Assembly: GCF_034702125.1 (NCBI RefSeq)
Contig: NC_085858.1
Location: forward strand, 55,559,779 to 55,623,778
Direction: 5' to 3'
Length of the DNA: 64,000 nt
From: Engraulis encrasicolus
Lineage: Eukaryota > Chordata > Actinopteri > Clupeiformes > Engraulidae
Within the stretch, counting starts at the first letter, position 1; every line of letters starts with the position of its first letter. A program made the position numbers and the translations under genes. This document shows, piece by piece, positions 12,095-23,842 of the stretch. Under the pieces are notes generated by a model. That model was not told the origin of the DNA, searched no databases, and saw only the letters and a program-made list of their open reading frames with translations.

Positions 12095-12320
12095 CTGCCC
12101 CCCTTGTGTGTTTTGAAAGTCAGAGAACGCTCTGTCACATCCACACCAGTATATCACACAGTGAGAAGAGACAGACAAAAAACGCCTCCCCCCAACTCTC
12201 TCTCTCTCTCTCTTCAGCTCACTTTATATCTCTCATGCTCTGACTCCCAATTTCTTTTTCTCTCTCTCTCTCTCAATTTCTCTCTCTCTCTCTCTCTCAA
12301 TTTCTCTCTCTCTCTCTCCT

Positions 12321-12389
<69 letters not shown>
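12045..12389. repeat. Compound (CA)n-(CT)n-(CA)n region
   Basis: (CA)n at about 12045-12092 is followed by three (CT)n blocks, each preceded by caatttct, between about 12240 and 12319. (CA)n then runs at about 12323-12389. Confidence 0.95.
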
Positions 12390-12390
<1 letters not shown>

Positions 12391-13115
12391 CCTCACACTT
12401 CTTCTTCCCTCAGCATCTGTTATTGCTCAGATAGGGACACCGCTGCCCTTTGACCTCTCCATTGAAACTTCCTCCCATTGGCCAACCAGCCGGCCGGCGC
12501 AGAGTCAGACTCAAGAGATATATTGATTTTTCCAACCAGCCACTCGGCATGTTCCCAAGTCAAGTGTCAGTGGTGATACACAGCCCAGTGAACCCTCTCA
12601 CAAACAAGTCAGGCATGCCACGCATACCACTTTAACTTTCAAAGCCATCCAGGCCCATTTCCCTTTTCACAAGCGGGACTACTCCTTTTTTTACCACCCA
12701 GAAGTTTTCAAGATGGGAATGTCAACACTTTTCATAAAAAGAACTACACGTCATGCTCTGTTCTATTACGAAATCTAAAATTGCTGTTGTCGTGAGCATA
12801 GTAGGCTAGCGAGCTGTCATGTTTACCATATCAAGAAGATGAGATTGGGATGTGAAGATAACATCATGTTTAAATAAAACATATCAAGATATGTTGTTTT
12901 ATAGCTCTTTACTTTATTTATTTTCTTCAAATGCTACTATTACTATGTCAGAACGCTATAAAGGACTTTTAGAAAAAGCACAACAAAATACCTCCTCTTA
13001 ATGTATGTTCTCTACAAGTCTTCTGTTGTCCAGTCTTGCACTTTAAATGTCTGTATGAGCAATGTCTACGTCCATACTGTCTATGTCCATGTATGAGTAC
13101 TGTCTATGTCTATAC

Positions 13116-13476
13116 CAGTGTTTCTCAACCTTTTTTTAGGCGAGGCACCCTTTCAATTCATGAAAAATTTCAAGGCACCCCAAACCAACAAGCCGTAACA
13201 TGGCATCGCATCCGATACCACACAAGCTTAGAAAAGTAACACATTTGGAGATGTCACACGACCTACGTTCGAAGTTGCAGCAGACTGGGGCGACCTATAT
13301 TTACTTTATTGTGCGTAAATGGCAGATGAAAGATTCCACTGACTAGCATTAACTTATCAATTTAGACAAATATGTATTATATTACATCATTTATTTATCA
13401 GCCACGTTTCCGCGGCACCCCTGAGGGGGGCCCGCGGCACCCCAGGGTGCCCCGGCACCCCTGTTGAGAAACACTG
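13116..13476. mobile_element. hAT-type MITE (CAGTGTTTCTCAAC ends)
   Basis: The ends CAGTGTTTCTCAAC and GTTGAGAAACACTG are exact inverted repeats. The 8-bp duplication GTCTATAC flanks the element at 13108-13115 and 13477-13484, which is diagnostic for hAT. It is non-coding, with C-rich ggcacccc motifs internally. It interrupts an older retroposon-like repeat (gtctatgtcc motifs on both sides). Confidence 0.88.
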
Positions 13477-13486
13477 GTCTATACTG

Positions 13487-13600
13487 TCTATGTCCTTACC
13501 TAGATTAGTCTATGTCTGCATGGGAGAGCAAGAAACGCAATTTCAAATTCTTTGTATGACCAGTGCATGTAAAGAAATTGACAATAAACTTGACTTGACT
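13487..13600 (+). repeat. Retroposon 3' tail, copy 2
   Basis: It matches 2270-2402 (gcaatttcaaattcttt, then gacaataaacttgacttgac). The 13030-13110 segment is probably the upstream part of the same insertion, split by the hAT MITE. Confidence 0.5.
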
Positions 13601-14299
13601 TGACTTTACGATAACATCACTTGAGCAATGGAATGGTGACACTATAAAGATATAAAACACATTGGAGAATATCAACTTTCACTCTCTTGACAGACAGATG
13701 AAACAGACAGATAGACAGGGGTATAGACAGAAGTATGCCGTCTTAATTCTGTCAGTATATCAGTCTGTGTGTTGAGACAATGAAGGTTTATCTTTTATCC
13801 ATGTTTTATCTTAATGGGCCTGAGCATCACTGTATCCCACTACTCCAGTGAATTTTCTCAGGGTAACTTCCCATTCCAGATTTCAACCAATTTTGTTTCA
13901 CAAAGTCATCAAAAGTCCAACCAACACCTTTTCAACTACACAGCAAGGCAGACATGTAATGTTTCGCTATCTTTATTACTGTTTACGCATCGGCAATTTA
14001 TGGTTTGTGTTAAGTAAGTTGCAACACTGTTTGGAATAAACACTTGTCATAAATAGGTTATGTGAGCTCAAGTGAATAAACAAATTCCAAGGATAGCCTA
14101 CTATGTGTGCAGAGTGTGTTCATAAAGGAAATACTGGAAGAGACGGGCTGCGCCAAATAATGACAAAAGACCTTCGTGGCGTAGAATTTACTGAACGGAG
14201 GGATACTTATATGGTCAAAAAAATCCTTAGCCTGCACATACCTCTTTCATTAAACAGCACGTTATCCTCGCACCCCCCTACTATTTCAAGTTCATACTT

Positions 14300-14678
14300 T
14301 TTGCCCACTGGCACGAAGGTTTCCACAAAATTCACGCCCCTGCCGCGCTCTGACTGGCTGGCAGCCTTGCTGTTGGGAAAACGCCGCCTGTGAGTGGTTG
14401 AAAGCGCAGACACACATCACAGAGTCCGCCCTCTCTGGACCGCACCCCGAGTCTGGACGAAAATTCTGCTTGTGAAGGAGGCAGGCTAGATAGAAACTGA
14501 AAAAAGAGAAAACAGTGAAGGCAGAGAAAGGGAGGGAGGAAACCACTGCTCCAGTTTAACCAGTGCTTGTAGCAAGGTCGCAGCCGTCGGAAAGGGAGTT
14601 TGATTCGCTGCGTAACGGACATAGACGGAGCCTCCGGTTTTTGCTAGCCACCCAAAAACGTCTGCATCTGGAAAACAG
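14300..14678 (+). promoter_or_regulatory. myh9: Probable myh9 promoter and untranslated exon 1
   Basis: Vertebrate MYH9 begins with a non-coding exon far upstream of the ATG exon. This segment is richer in CpG than its surroundings, is free of repeats, and ends in a good donor (gaaaacag|gtaaat, with GT at 14679-14680). The next usable acceptor leading to the ATG is at 32454. There is no clear TATA box at a fixed distance, so the start site is not placed. The assignment rests on position, composition and the donor, not on homology. Confidence 0.4.
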
Positions 14679-15733
14679 GTAAATATCCCGACTAAGTTGT
14701 GTCTTTGCTGATTCATGCTTACCTGCACCTCGCACTACTCTACCGGCCTGTTGCGATAGGCACTGCGCTCCAAGCGCAAGTGCACTCAACCAGGAAGGGC
14801 GAGATCACCAACTTCAACACATTGGGTGGGACCTCCATTGCTGGCCTCGATTTATCAAAAAAGTAGCGTAAAAGCCACAATAGTTAGAAACACTCTTTGG
14901 TATGTGTTGATTTCATAATAGAAGCTTAAATGTCGCGCGGTTTCATTGTAAAAGTCGCGACACTTTTCGGTGAAACTGTAGCCTATTTTAAGTGGTTTAG
15001 ATTGTCAGTAAGTGCCTAACTGGAGAATGGCAAGTCGGTACAGGAAGTGATCCGCATGAATGAGTTGCAAAAAAGACAGGCGCTCTGAAAAACTGGGATG
15101 TGGAGCGAAATATAGGGCAGTGGTGGTTTGTAGCCTACATGAAAACTATGAGAAAACTGGACTGTGGCGAACTGGTGACCGCCCGGTGAATGTAAAGTTG
15201 GCGTCAATTTCTGGATGACCGGTTAAGTTAGTTTTGCCCAATGTTGTTGCGCGCAATTACGTCACTCTTTGATTAGAGGATTTGCTGTCCACTTTCCTCC
15301 AGTTGTACAATTAAATGACGTAGCCCATTTCGCATCCTGTTCCAAAACTATGCATTTGGAACAGTAGGCTACATGTTTGGCCGCCCATGAGCTAGTTCTG
15401 AGTTTACAACTGAGTTATGTTCAGTTTGTAATGTGATTCTGTCGCATGGCACACACTTCATTTATATTCTAAAATGTTTAATTGTAGAAGGCAACACATT
15501 AAGTGTATAGAGGAATGCAGGGTTTTCGTCTTCCATCAGTTTAGCTCAATTGAAAATACAGGACTTTACCTAATGATGAGAGCGTCTTCTCGATTTCTTT
15601 CAGCTACGGTTAGTAAACCTATAGACGCCACAACTAGACAGCATTAAGATGCTGGTCCAGCCTGAATATATCCAACCCATTATTGCAGTGATTCATTGCG
15701 TAGTATAATTAGCGCTGGCGCATTCCACTCTTA
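14679..15733 (+). other. myh9: Start of myh9 intron 1
   Basis: This is repeat-free single-copy-looking sequence with scattered CpGs. It contains an isolated acgtcact at about 15257, which resembles a CRE half. I see no exon. It ends with the TTA target site of the Harbinger insertion. Confidence 0.5.
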
Positions 15734-15756
15734 GGGCGCGATCACACCGGACGCGG
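15734..15756 (+). repeat. Harbinger left terminal inverted repeat
   Basis: It is identical over 23 bp to the reverse complement of 19678-19700. TTA precedes it at 15731-15733. Confidence 0.96.
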
Positions 15757-15969
15757 GTTTCTGCCTACAATCCGCGATGCGCGTCCTGCTGATTAATCTG
15801 CAGTCACCACACCGAGCGCGGATCCGCTGCCGAATCGAACGCTGTCAATAGAATCTTAACACCGACTTGTTTCATTGCAACATTGTAACGGTCGATCTGT
15901 AGCCAAAGTAAAACTAGCCTACGCTTATCATTTTGCGTGACATAAAACAAAAAAAACTTTCTCTGCACT

Positions 15970-17588
15970 ATGGATAGAAGACGAGCTCTGGCCCTAGCTC
16001 TGTTAGAGGTTGAGCGTGAAACGCACAGACAACGAAAGAGAATAGTGTGGGTCCACAATATCTTGAAGGAGAGGGAGCGTTACGGTGAATACCACCATTT
16101 AGTGCAGGAGCTCCGCTTGGACAGCAATCGTTTTCATACGTACTTTCGAATGACAATAGCTGATTTTGATCACCTTTTAACCATCGTGGGACCATCAATA
16201 ACCAAGCAGGACACAAACTACAGGAATGCAATTGGGCCAGCAGAACGACTGTGCATTTGTTTAAGGTAAGATGCAAGCTGTGACACTAGGCTATCTGAAA
16301 CGGGCAGTTGCAAGTAGTATTCAACCATCCAGAAACCTATAAGCCTATGGTTAAGATTAATTGTGTTTACTGTACCATAAGCAAAATACTCTTCAGTCAC
16401 TCTACAAGGACAGTATCCCATCAGAGACCTAGGCCTATTTGATTTTCAATGAGTATGATATATTTAGGTCCCACACACATGCATTCCACACTTGCCTAGT
16501 CCACTTCATCCTTATTCCTTCATAAAAAATAAAAAAACATAGCTCATTACATGTACTCAGCTGTAGCCTGCAATAAAGATGTCATAATGTCACCCTGGAG
16601 CAGGATACACACGCATAAACCACAAATGTCTCTTGTGAAAAACAGGTACATTGCAGTATTGTAATGAGCTGGCTTTAAATTATGTTTTATATTTTGTCAT
16701 TTCAGATTCTTGGCAACAGGGGATTCATACAGGAGCATTGCATTCAGATACCGAGTGGGGTTCTCCACAGTTGTGGGAATTGTACACGAGGTGTGTGAGG
16801 CATTGTGGTCCTGCTTGGTGGAGGACTACATGCCTTTCCCAAAAAGCAACACTTGGAGAGCAATAGCTCAAGACTTTGAGACATTGTGTGGGTACCCAAA
16901 CTGTGTTGGTGCTGTTGACGGCAAACATGTCGTTATTCAGGCACCAGCAAACAGTGGGTCTCTTTTTTATAATTATAAAGGCGACCACTCAATAGTTCTA
17001 CTGGCAGTTGTCGATGCCAGGTACCGTTTTTTGATGATTGATGTGGGCGCATATGGGAAGAGCAGCGATGGTGGCACACTGTCATCATCAAATTTTGGGA
17101 AAGCCCTACGCAACAACACCCTGGATCTGCCACCAGACCATCCACTACCAGGGACTGACAGGCCCATGCCCTATGTTTTCGTGGCAGACGAGGCGTTCCC
17201 CCTGCGCAACAACATGATGCGGCCCTATCCTGGGCAGAATTTGGCCCCCGAGGAGAGGGTGTTCAATTACCGGCTGTCAACGGCGCGCAGGATGGTGGAG
17301 TGTGCCTTCGGAATTCTAGCAGCACAGTGGCGCATTTACAGGAGGGGCCTCACTGTCTCAGAAGAAACAGCTGAGAAGCTGGTCAAGGCGACATGCGTGC
17401 TGCATAATTACATCAGGTGGGACAGAGAACAAGAGGACCTGAGCACCCTGGCCTTCCTCCCACCTGAGTCCTCACCTGGGCTGGAATGCATAGGCCAGGT
17501 CAGCAGCAATAGGGCATCACAGGAAGCCATGACAATCAGGGACAAATTCACCAGCTATTTCTCCTCCCCTGTTGGTCGAGCAAGCTGA
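15970..17588 (+). CDS. HARBI1-like Harbinger transposase (two exons)
   Basis: This is the nuclease that cuts and rejoins the transposon ends; it needs the partner protein for nuclear import and DNA binding. The join 15970-16265 + 16706-17588 gives 392 codons plus stop. The donor is TTAAG|gtaaga and the acceptor tttcag; the join restores the arginine in LRFLATG, a block conserved in HARBI1. The DDE nuclease residues are visible: D in GAVDGKHVVI, D in FVADEAFPL, and E in RRMVECAFGIL. The N-terminal part includes MTIADFDHLLTIVGP, typical of the family. Length fits HARBI1 (about 350-400 aa). No stop or frameshift is seen. The ATG at 15970 is the first in frame, 236 bp inside the left end. Splicing is inferred from homology and phase. 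Confidence 0.92.
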
Positions 17589-17950
17589 ATGTACAGAATT
17601 AGCCATGAAACTGTCCACTGCATCTAATCTGTGCACATAGCCTGCAATGTACATATTCCAATGACAAAAATGGACAACAATACGCCTATTTAAGATTTTT
17701 TTTATATTTAATTAAACTTGTTGAAACTTGTATGAAACACAGGTGTATTTGTTTTGCCTATATACCACTAAATGTAGCTAATACATATATAAGTATTAAA
17801 AATAAATACATTCGTATAAATACACTCATACAAAATATTTGAATATAAATATTAAAAGTAAGCATTAATAATAAATAGGCCTACTATAAGTACATTTGTA
17901 AATATACATATTTAAATATAAATACTAAATTATATAAAAAATGAAAGTGA

Positions 17951-19509
17951 TTAAGCTTCTTCAAATTCTGCTTCAAACATCAGCTGCATGATTTTCATTT
18001 TTGTTGAGGCTCGCTTCATTGGTGGCAAACGTTTCATTTGGGGAACTAACCCCAGGAAAAAATGTTCATCTTCATCAGATCTGTCTGCTCCACTGACTGC
18101 TGCAAGGAGCCTCTGCTGATATTCAGACAGAGGCTCCTGGTCAGCCTGTCTTTTCCGGGGTTTGGAGCTGGGCCTGTTGTTAGTGGACTGGGGTGCAGGT
18201 TGTGGTGGCAATGATAATGGTGGTGATGGTGGTGGCAGCGTTGCTTCGGAAGATGAGGCAGATGCAGATGGACATTCCTCCTGACACAGCAGTAAGAACA
18301 AAAAAAACAACAGAAACAATGTTATAGTTACCATGTATTGTGAGATGTAGGCCTACGCTACTGTGTCTGACATCCATGTAAAGGTAAAACAATTACAGCT
18401 CCAGGGCTTGACACTGGCACCTGCTACCGGTCAAATGCTGGTAAAACTTGGTTGTGGTTAGTAATAATTTTAGTGTCACTAGCCAATTTGGCAGGTAGAT
18501 TATTCTATGGTATGACATATAAGAATAGCCTACATTCTGCCCTTTGTCCCTTGTGTATCAAGTGAAAAAGTTAATGTCAAGCTGTAGGCATACAGCTCCC
18601 TTTATAATTCACAGTTTGTTAACGCCATCTGTTGGCCACATTAGATAACAGCCTAACATTTAGGCCCAGTGTTCAATGCAGGGTTTCCAGTAGAACTAGG
18701 CTACAGTTAACAAATTAATTTATTATGCTCACCTCAATATCAGTGTCAGCCAATGGTTGGCTGGCTTCGAAATTTGAACTGGTCTCCCTCTCCCTAACAT
18801 GGGGCTCCAGGAAGGACAGTATGTGCATGTATTTCCACCTTTTCCGTGGACCACCTTCTGCCCCACTCCGTCTCTCCTTCTCCAGCCTCCTCTGCTTAAG
18901 GTACTCGTCCCTTAAGTACTTCCACTTCCTCTGGCACTCGGTCACTGACAACACAGTAACAGACATCGCATTGGTCTATTAGTAACCTCACCCATACAAT
19001 TGTCACGGCAATAACGTAGTCTATCGTAAGCGTCTACGGTTGCTATGTTGACAGATGTTACTGTAGCAAAGTGCAGTAGCCACTTCGCTACATTAGCCTA
19101 CGCTAATGTCAAATTGCATCAGTTAGTGAATTTCATCAGATAAAAACGAGCATTGGATAAAAAGCATTCCGTTTCAAACAGCTATTATTGGGCCTACTTA
19201 AATTTATGTTATTGACAGCAACAGCAAAGGCTATTATCAGGAGGCTAGGTATAATGGGCTAATGGACTGGGGTAGACTACAACTAGACAGGCTATCTTAC
19301 AACTTCGTCAATGCAGATACAACAAACTTACCAGGTCTTTCCACAGCGAAGCTCACACGGCTCCACGCAGCTTGTTTTGCATTTTTGTTTGAGTATTTTT
19401 TGTCCGACAGATCGTATAGTTCGGGGTAGCCCGTAACGGCCAGAACCAGCTTCTCCTCCATGACAGTGGCAGTTGTTAGAATCTTGGCAACGGTGTCGTA
19501 ATAGAACAT
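17951..19509 (-). CDS. Harbinger accessory protein with MADF and BESS domains (three exons)
   Basis: In Harbinger transposons a second gene encodes a DNA-binding protein that recruits the transposase to the ends. The minus-strand join is 19332-19509, 18733-18944 and 17951-18280 (239 codons plus stop, if translation starts at 19509). Phases agree: acctg|gtaagt to gtcag|TGACC, then ATTGAG|gtgagc to gtcag|GAGG. The first two exons make a MADF domain (LVLAVTGYPELYDLSDKKY, then ECQRKWKYLRDEYLKQRR and RWKYMHILSFL). After a Pro/Ser-rich linker with a basic patch (KPRKRQ), the C-terminus has a BESS-like motif (HFFLGLVPQMKRLPP, then KMKIMQLM). A start at the second Met (16th codon) is possible. The family assignment comes from these motifs only. 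Confidence 0.85.
18402..18590. mobile_element. hAT MITE fragment nested in the Harbinger element
   Basis: It begins CAGGGCTTGACACTGGCA and matches the elements at 32841 and 59389 along its length, but is internally deleted. The 8-bp duplication TACAGCTC occurs at 18394-18401 and 18591-18598. The right terminus has decayed (tcaagctgtaggca). It lies in the second intron of the MADF/BESS gene, so it inserted after the Harbinger copy existed. Confidence 0.8.
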
Positions 19510-19677
19510 CTGGAAATCCGCCGCGGATATTCCGCCCTGAGTTGAACTTTTTTCAACTCGATCCGCCCCTCGCGGAGAGGCGCAGAATCCGCAACCCGCC
19601 TTGCGCTGATATCAGACGCGTAATCCGCTCATTTTCATTGACAAACAATAGAATACATCCGCCTCCTACTGTAAAAT

Positions 19678-19700
19678 CCGCGTCCGGTGTGATCGCGCCC
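19678..19700 (-). repeat. Harbinger right terminal inverted repeat
   Basis: This is an exact reverse complement of 15734-15756 and is followed by TTA at 19701-19703. Confidence 0.96.
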
Positions 19701-20882
19701 TTATTTAGAGTGCGGGATTGTGCGGTTCTAGAGCTCTATAGCATCCTCTGGAAAGCGAAGCTGGCCACATGCATGGACTTCTAGTTACAGCGTGTGTTCT
19801 CTACTTCCACGGCCTACTTTGTTGCGTAGCTCAGCAAGGCAGCTCACCACTGTACCACGACACACCCTTCTTGTCCCACAGGCTGCCAGTTTTGTCCCTC
19901 AGATGGGAGGTAGACGGCTTCCTTGCGGACAGACAGCAACATTGAACCATTCCGTTACAGGGGAAGACGGCACTTAAACAACTCTTTTTAAGGCTGTTTG
20001 GTCTAACTTTCATGTTGCATCCCCCCTTTCTAAGTTTCTTGGAGAGCTGTGGTTATAGCTGCCAACGGAGGATGCTGAGATCACTGCCCAAGGATATGCA
20101 TGATTTGTTCAAAAGTTATGTGAAGAAAAATGCAAATGCCTATACCCCTGCCCACACTGTTTTTCAGGCGTGTGGACAATTACATGTCATTACTACACAT
20201 CCGTTTGGTTTATTGCTATTTATTTTTTTTGCCTGACAAGTGAAGCCATTCAATTGCTATCTTCTTATCACTGTGTGCCAGCTTTAGGCCAGAAACCGCA
20301 CTGGCAATAAACAAGGATCAGTCTGCCATAAAACTTCCTCCAGCTCTTCCAGAGTGTCTCAGGGAGGGGTTCTGTGGTATTCTTTCTTTTCCTCTCCTTC
20401 ACTCTCTCTTTCTCTCTTAGTGCAGCTACTTGTTGTCATTCCAATATGATTATGATTATTGTGGAGGCGGGGGCTTAAACAGCCGTTCACAGGTAGAATG
20501 GGTATAAACAGGTAGTTCACAATAGACCTACGGCTATTAAAGTTATTAATAGTCCTTTTTTGAAGATTCATGAACAAAATGTAAAGGTTATTCAGGCAGC
20601 ATTTCGTGGTGGGATTCGGTCACAACAACTTCTATCTTCAATTATTGTCTTTGGGTTTGAATTTTTTTTTGCTGAAATGTTCTAGCATCTTACCTCGTGA
20701 CCTTTAACTTTGGAGCTGTTAGGTGTCATTTTTTTTCCTCATTTGGTCAAAAACCTGGTCAGCACGGAGTGAGGGGGATTAGTCAGATGTTGACACAGGT
20801 CTCTGTAAACCAACATCATCTAGCTGATAGATTTCTCAGTCACTGGTGTGTGTTAGTGCTGTGAACCACTATCCTTAACAAA

Positions 20883-21041
<159 letters not shown>

Positions 21042-21371
21042 ATGGGACCAAGTGATGCAGAGCTACTGTTCCGGAGTAGCATAGACTTTAGTGGAATCAT
21101 GGTGTCATTATGTTGCATTAAAGATTTGGCATGCACCAAAGACATTTCAAAGCGTTTGGACCAGCTCCAGCCTTTTTGGAGCGGATAGGGGGGAGGGCTA
21201 TGATGCATCGATGTAATAAAAGTTAAAGAGAGATGGAGCTACCGGTGCCCACTAATATAGCCTTTTGCCCGGAGCTGGCGTCTGTTGCTGCTCTCAGACA
21301 GACAGTGATGCACTCAGTGTGCTCATCAGACATCAAAGAGAAGATGTCATCCTTTTACCTCCCCCTCTCAC

Positions 21372-21383
21372 CACACACACACG

Positions 21384-21415
<32 letters not shown>

Positions 21416-21442
21416 CACGCACACACACGCACACACACACAC
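21372..21442. repeat. (CA)n microsatellite with GCA variants
   Basis: CA dinucleotides with regularly placed acgcac variants between about 21382 and 21432. Confidence 0.97.
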
Positions 21443-22502
21443 CGGCACGCACCTGCGCCATCTGTCCACACTGTTATTCTCCCCAACACTGGGCAGAGCA
21501 GTGTACAATTATCTCCACGGCACCCTCTGATTGGTATCAGTCCGTTGGCTTTTTGTGTGACGGCCGAGGCGGCCCACACCAAACAACATCGCCTAATTAA
21601 GCTTCAGTCCGACTGGGGGGACGTGACAGGGGAGGTTGCTAGTTGCTGGCCGCTGGCTTTGCCAAGAGGCCGCTTTACCTCAGTTCCCGCTTTTGTCCAC
21701 TGCCCACATCCTCCTTTGTGTGTTTGTATCCGCGAAAAAAGACCCCCCCGCCCTCCTGCGCCCGGCACCACCCGCCATGTTTGCTGGTCTGCACACCTGT
21801 GGTGTGGTGGTGGTGCTGCTGCTGTTGCTGCTGCAGGGGTCACAACAATGCCAGGAAATGGTTTCTGTAACAACAATCGTGTCCGAACGAGGAAGGAGTG
21901 CGTAGCCTTGCGGCCCTGTGTCTCCTTGAGATCAGAGGCCCCCAGGAATGGGAATGGTGTGTCCTTACTTGAGGGCAGTGCAGCACATTGAAGTGGTCTC
22001 TCCAGTGAGGTATGGCTCCCATCCATGGAGTGAGTAAGGCTATGGGGATGGGTCGATGCCAGCAGGAGTCACTTCTCATGGCTCTGTAGTCTTGTACAGC
22101 AGTGTACAGCACAGTCTCCTGGTTTTGCTTGTGATTTTTGCGTTGCCTGCGTTTCACCACCACACAGAAAAGGAATGGCAGCAAGAATGATTACAACACA
22201 CCCATGATCTGAGAATACATAGCACATTTCATTCAAATAGTGTTGCTGAAAAGTGAGCCATCAGTTTGGCACACAAAGAGCACAGAGCATGTGTAGGGCT
22301 ATTTACAGAATTCACGCATGGCACACATGCTTTATTATAGTCCAGTAGGCTACCACCACAGCAATCCTCCAGGGTACTGTTGAGGGCTCCGCTAATGTCC
22401 CCCATAGGTCCTAGGGGAGCTCAGCCAACTGCCATGCTAATGGGTCCCAAGCCTGCACTAGGTGGTTGAGAAGGAAGGACCCTCTGGAGAGGCTGGAAGG
22501 AG

Positions 22503-22570
22503 AGTTATTTTTGGGGGGTTTTGTTCTTTGTTTGTGAGTTATTTTTGGGGGGTTTTGTTCTTTGTTTGTG
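22503..22570. repeat. Perfect tandem duplication of about 34 bp
   Basis: The block gttatttttggggggttttg followed by ttctttgtttgtga occurs twice in a row, so it is a recent local duplication. Confidence 0.93.
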
Positions 22571-22705
22571 ATGGAATAATGACAGAGGGACAGGAAATGA
22601 GTGGGGGCGGTGAGACAGGGAAGGACTGCCAAGTAACCTGAGCAGGAGTCGAACCTGGGTTGTCTGTGTAGTAACCCAGTGCCCTACAGTTAGGCCACGA
22701 TAGAG
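22560..22705 (-). repeat. tRNA-headed SINE, antisense
   Basis: On the minus strand: A-box-like cctaactgtagggca, B-box GGTTCGACTCC, then the family body and the ctcatttcctgtccctctg segment. This is the same family as 7432. Confidence 0.65.
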
Positions 22706-23057
22706 TAGGAGAGAGGTTTGTTTTAAAGTCCCCTGAGAATCTTTGCACATAGGCAGGTGAGTGTAGTTGAGGTTGAACAGGTAGGCTAAGGCTTCTTTCC
22801 ATTATCCAAACTCCCGTCCTCCCTTGTGCTTGCGGCCTCGTGAAGACATCACAAGACCTCATTGACGACAGACGTTCAATTCAATATTTAGCAAAAGTGC
22901 AATTTAGAGGTCATTTGCAATCGGGATGTTGAATGGTCTCCCAAAGGTTGTTGTGGCTAGGCTGCAGGAAAACGTAATTGTTTTCTCTGTGAAGGTGAGG
23001 TGTCAGCGAAGCGCACAGGTCTAGGGCGAGAGTTAGGATAATGGAATGGACACCTAC

Positions 23058-23372
23058 ATCTTCAGTTGCCATTATTATTGGGTTATGATGATGGTAAGAG
23101 GTAAGGTTAAACTTAGGCTTAGGCTTAGGTAACAGCTTAGTTTGAAGCGCTAAATCGTCAGTTTCCATTATAATTGGGTCATGATGATGGTAGCAGGTAA
23201 GGTTAGGCTTGGGTAACTGCTTGATTAGAACAGGTAGGTTTTGAGCTGTCATTTTAATTGGCTTTTGATGATGGTAACAGGTAAGGATAGGCGTTGCCTT
23301 AGGGAGCTGCTTGATTTGAACAGGTAAGGTTTGAGTTGCCAGTTTAATTGGGTCTTGATGATGGTAAAGGTC
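23058..23372 (-). repeat. Tandem repeat, four units of 84-96 bp, in frame on the minus strand
   Basis: Units begin at about 23065, 23161, 23245 and 23335. Each contains gatgatggta followed by aggtaagg, then ctgcttgattagaacagg-like sequence. Spacings are 96, 84 and 90 bp, all multiples of three. A minus-strand frame from 23516 to 22911 (201 aa) therefore stays open and repeats a motif like CYHHxxPIKM ... IKQLPK. I recognise no family, and no splice or start context supports a gene. Confidence 0.75.
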
Positions 23373-23718
23373 AGTGGTTTTACAGTTCCGTGAAGGTGTG
23401 TGTGTGGGTAGTAACAGGCTGGCTGCATAGTATGTGTCACAGGCTAGACTTTGTTCAGGGCAGGGTGTGTGACTAACAGCACCTGGGAGAGTGAATGTGT
23501 GGCTCTCTTTGTGCATATGGGGACATTGTCAAACCTTACAGCTATTGCCCAACACTTTGTCCCCTCGCCTACAAGGTACAAATCAAGCCTGTGGACACAA
23601 GATTTTTTTCTTTGTAAAGGGGGTTTCTTGTTAACTTTTAACCAAAAATTCTGTCTCTGGGATTTCTGGGATGTTATTTTCAGCTGAAGTTTGTTCCTTT
23701 CTTTTTTGAAACAGTGGT

Positions 23719-23842
<124 letters not shown>

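Larger units (their letters stand above)
7600..14300. other. txn2-myh9 intergenic region
   Basis: I find no exon-like sequence with splice signals and no recognisable protein. The stretch is dominated by (CT)n, (CA)n and CCTCC tracts (listed separately), one hAT MITE (13116) and a retroposon tail (13487). Every longer reading frame in it is a translation of a microsatellite. Confidence 0.7.
15734..19700. mobile_element. Complete Harbinger (PIF/Harbinger) DNA transposon
   Basis: This 3967-bp element has perfect 23-bp terminal inverted repeats (15734-15756 and 19678-19700, beginning GGGCGCGATCACACCGG). It is flanked by the 3-bp duplication TTA at 15731-15733 and 19701-19703, as expected for this superfamily. 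It carries the two standard genes in convergent orientation: a HARBI1-like transposase on + and a MADF/BESS DNA-binding protein on -. Both have open frames with good splice sites, so it looks young and potentially autonomous. It sits in myh9 intron 1. A small hAT fragment is nested in an intron of the second gene. Confidence 0.95.
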
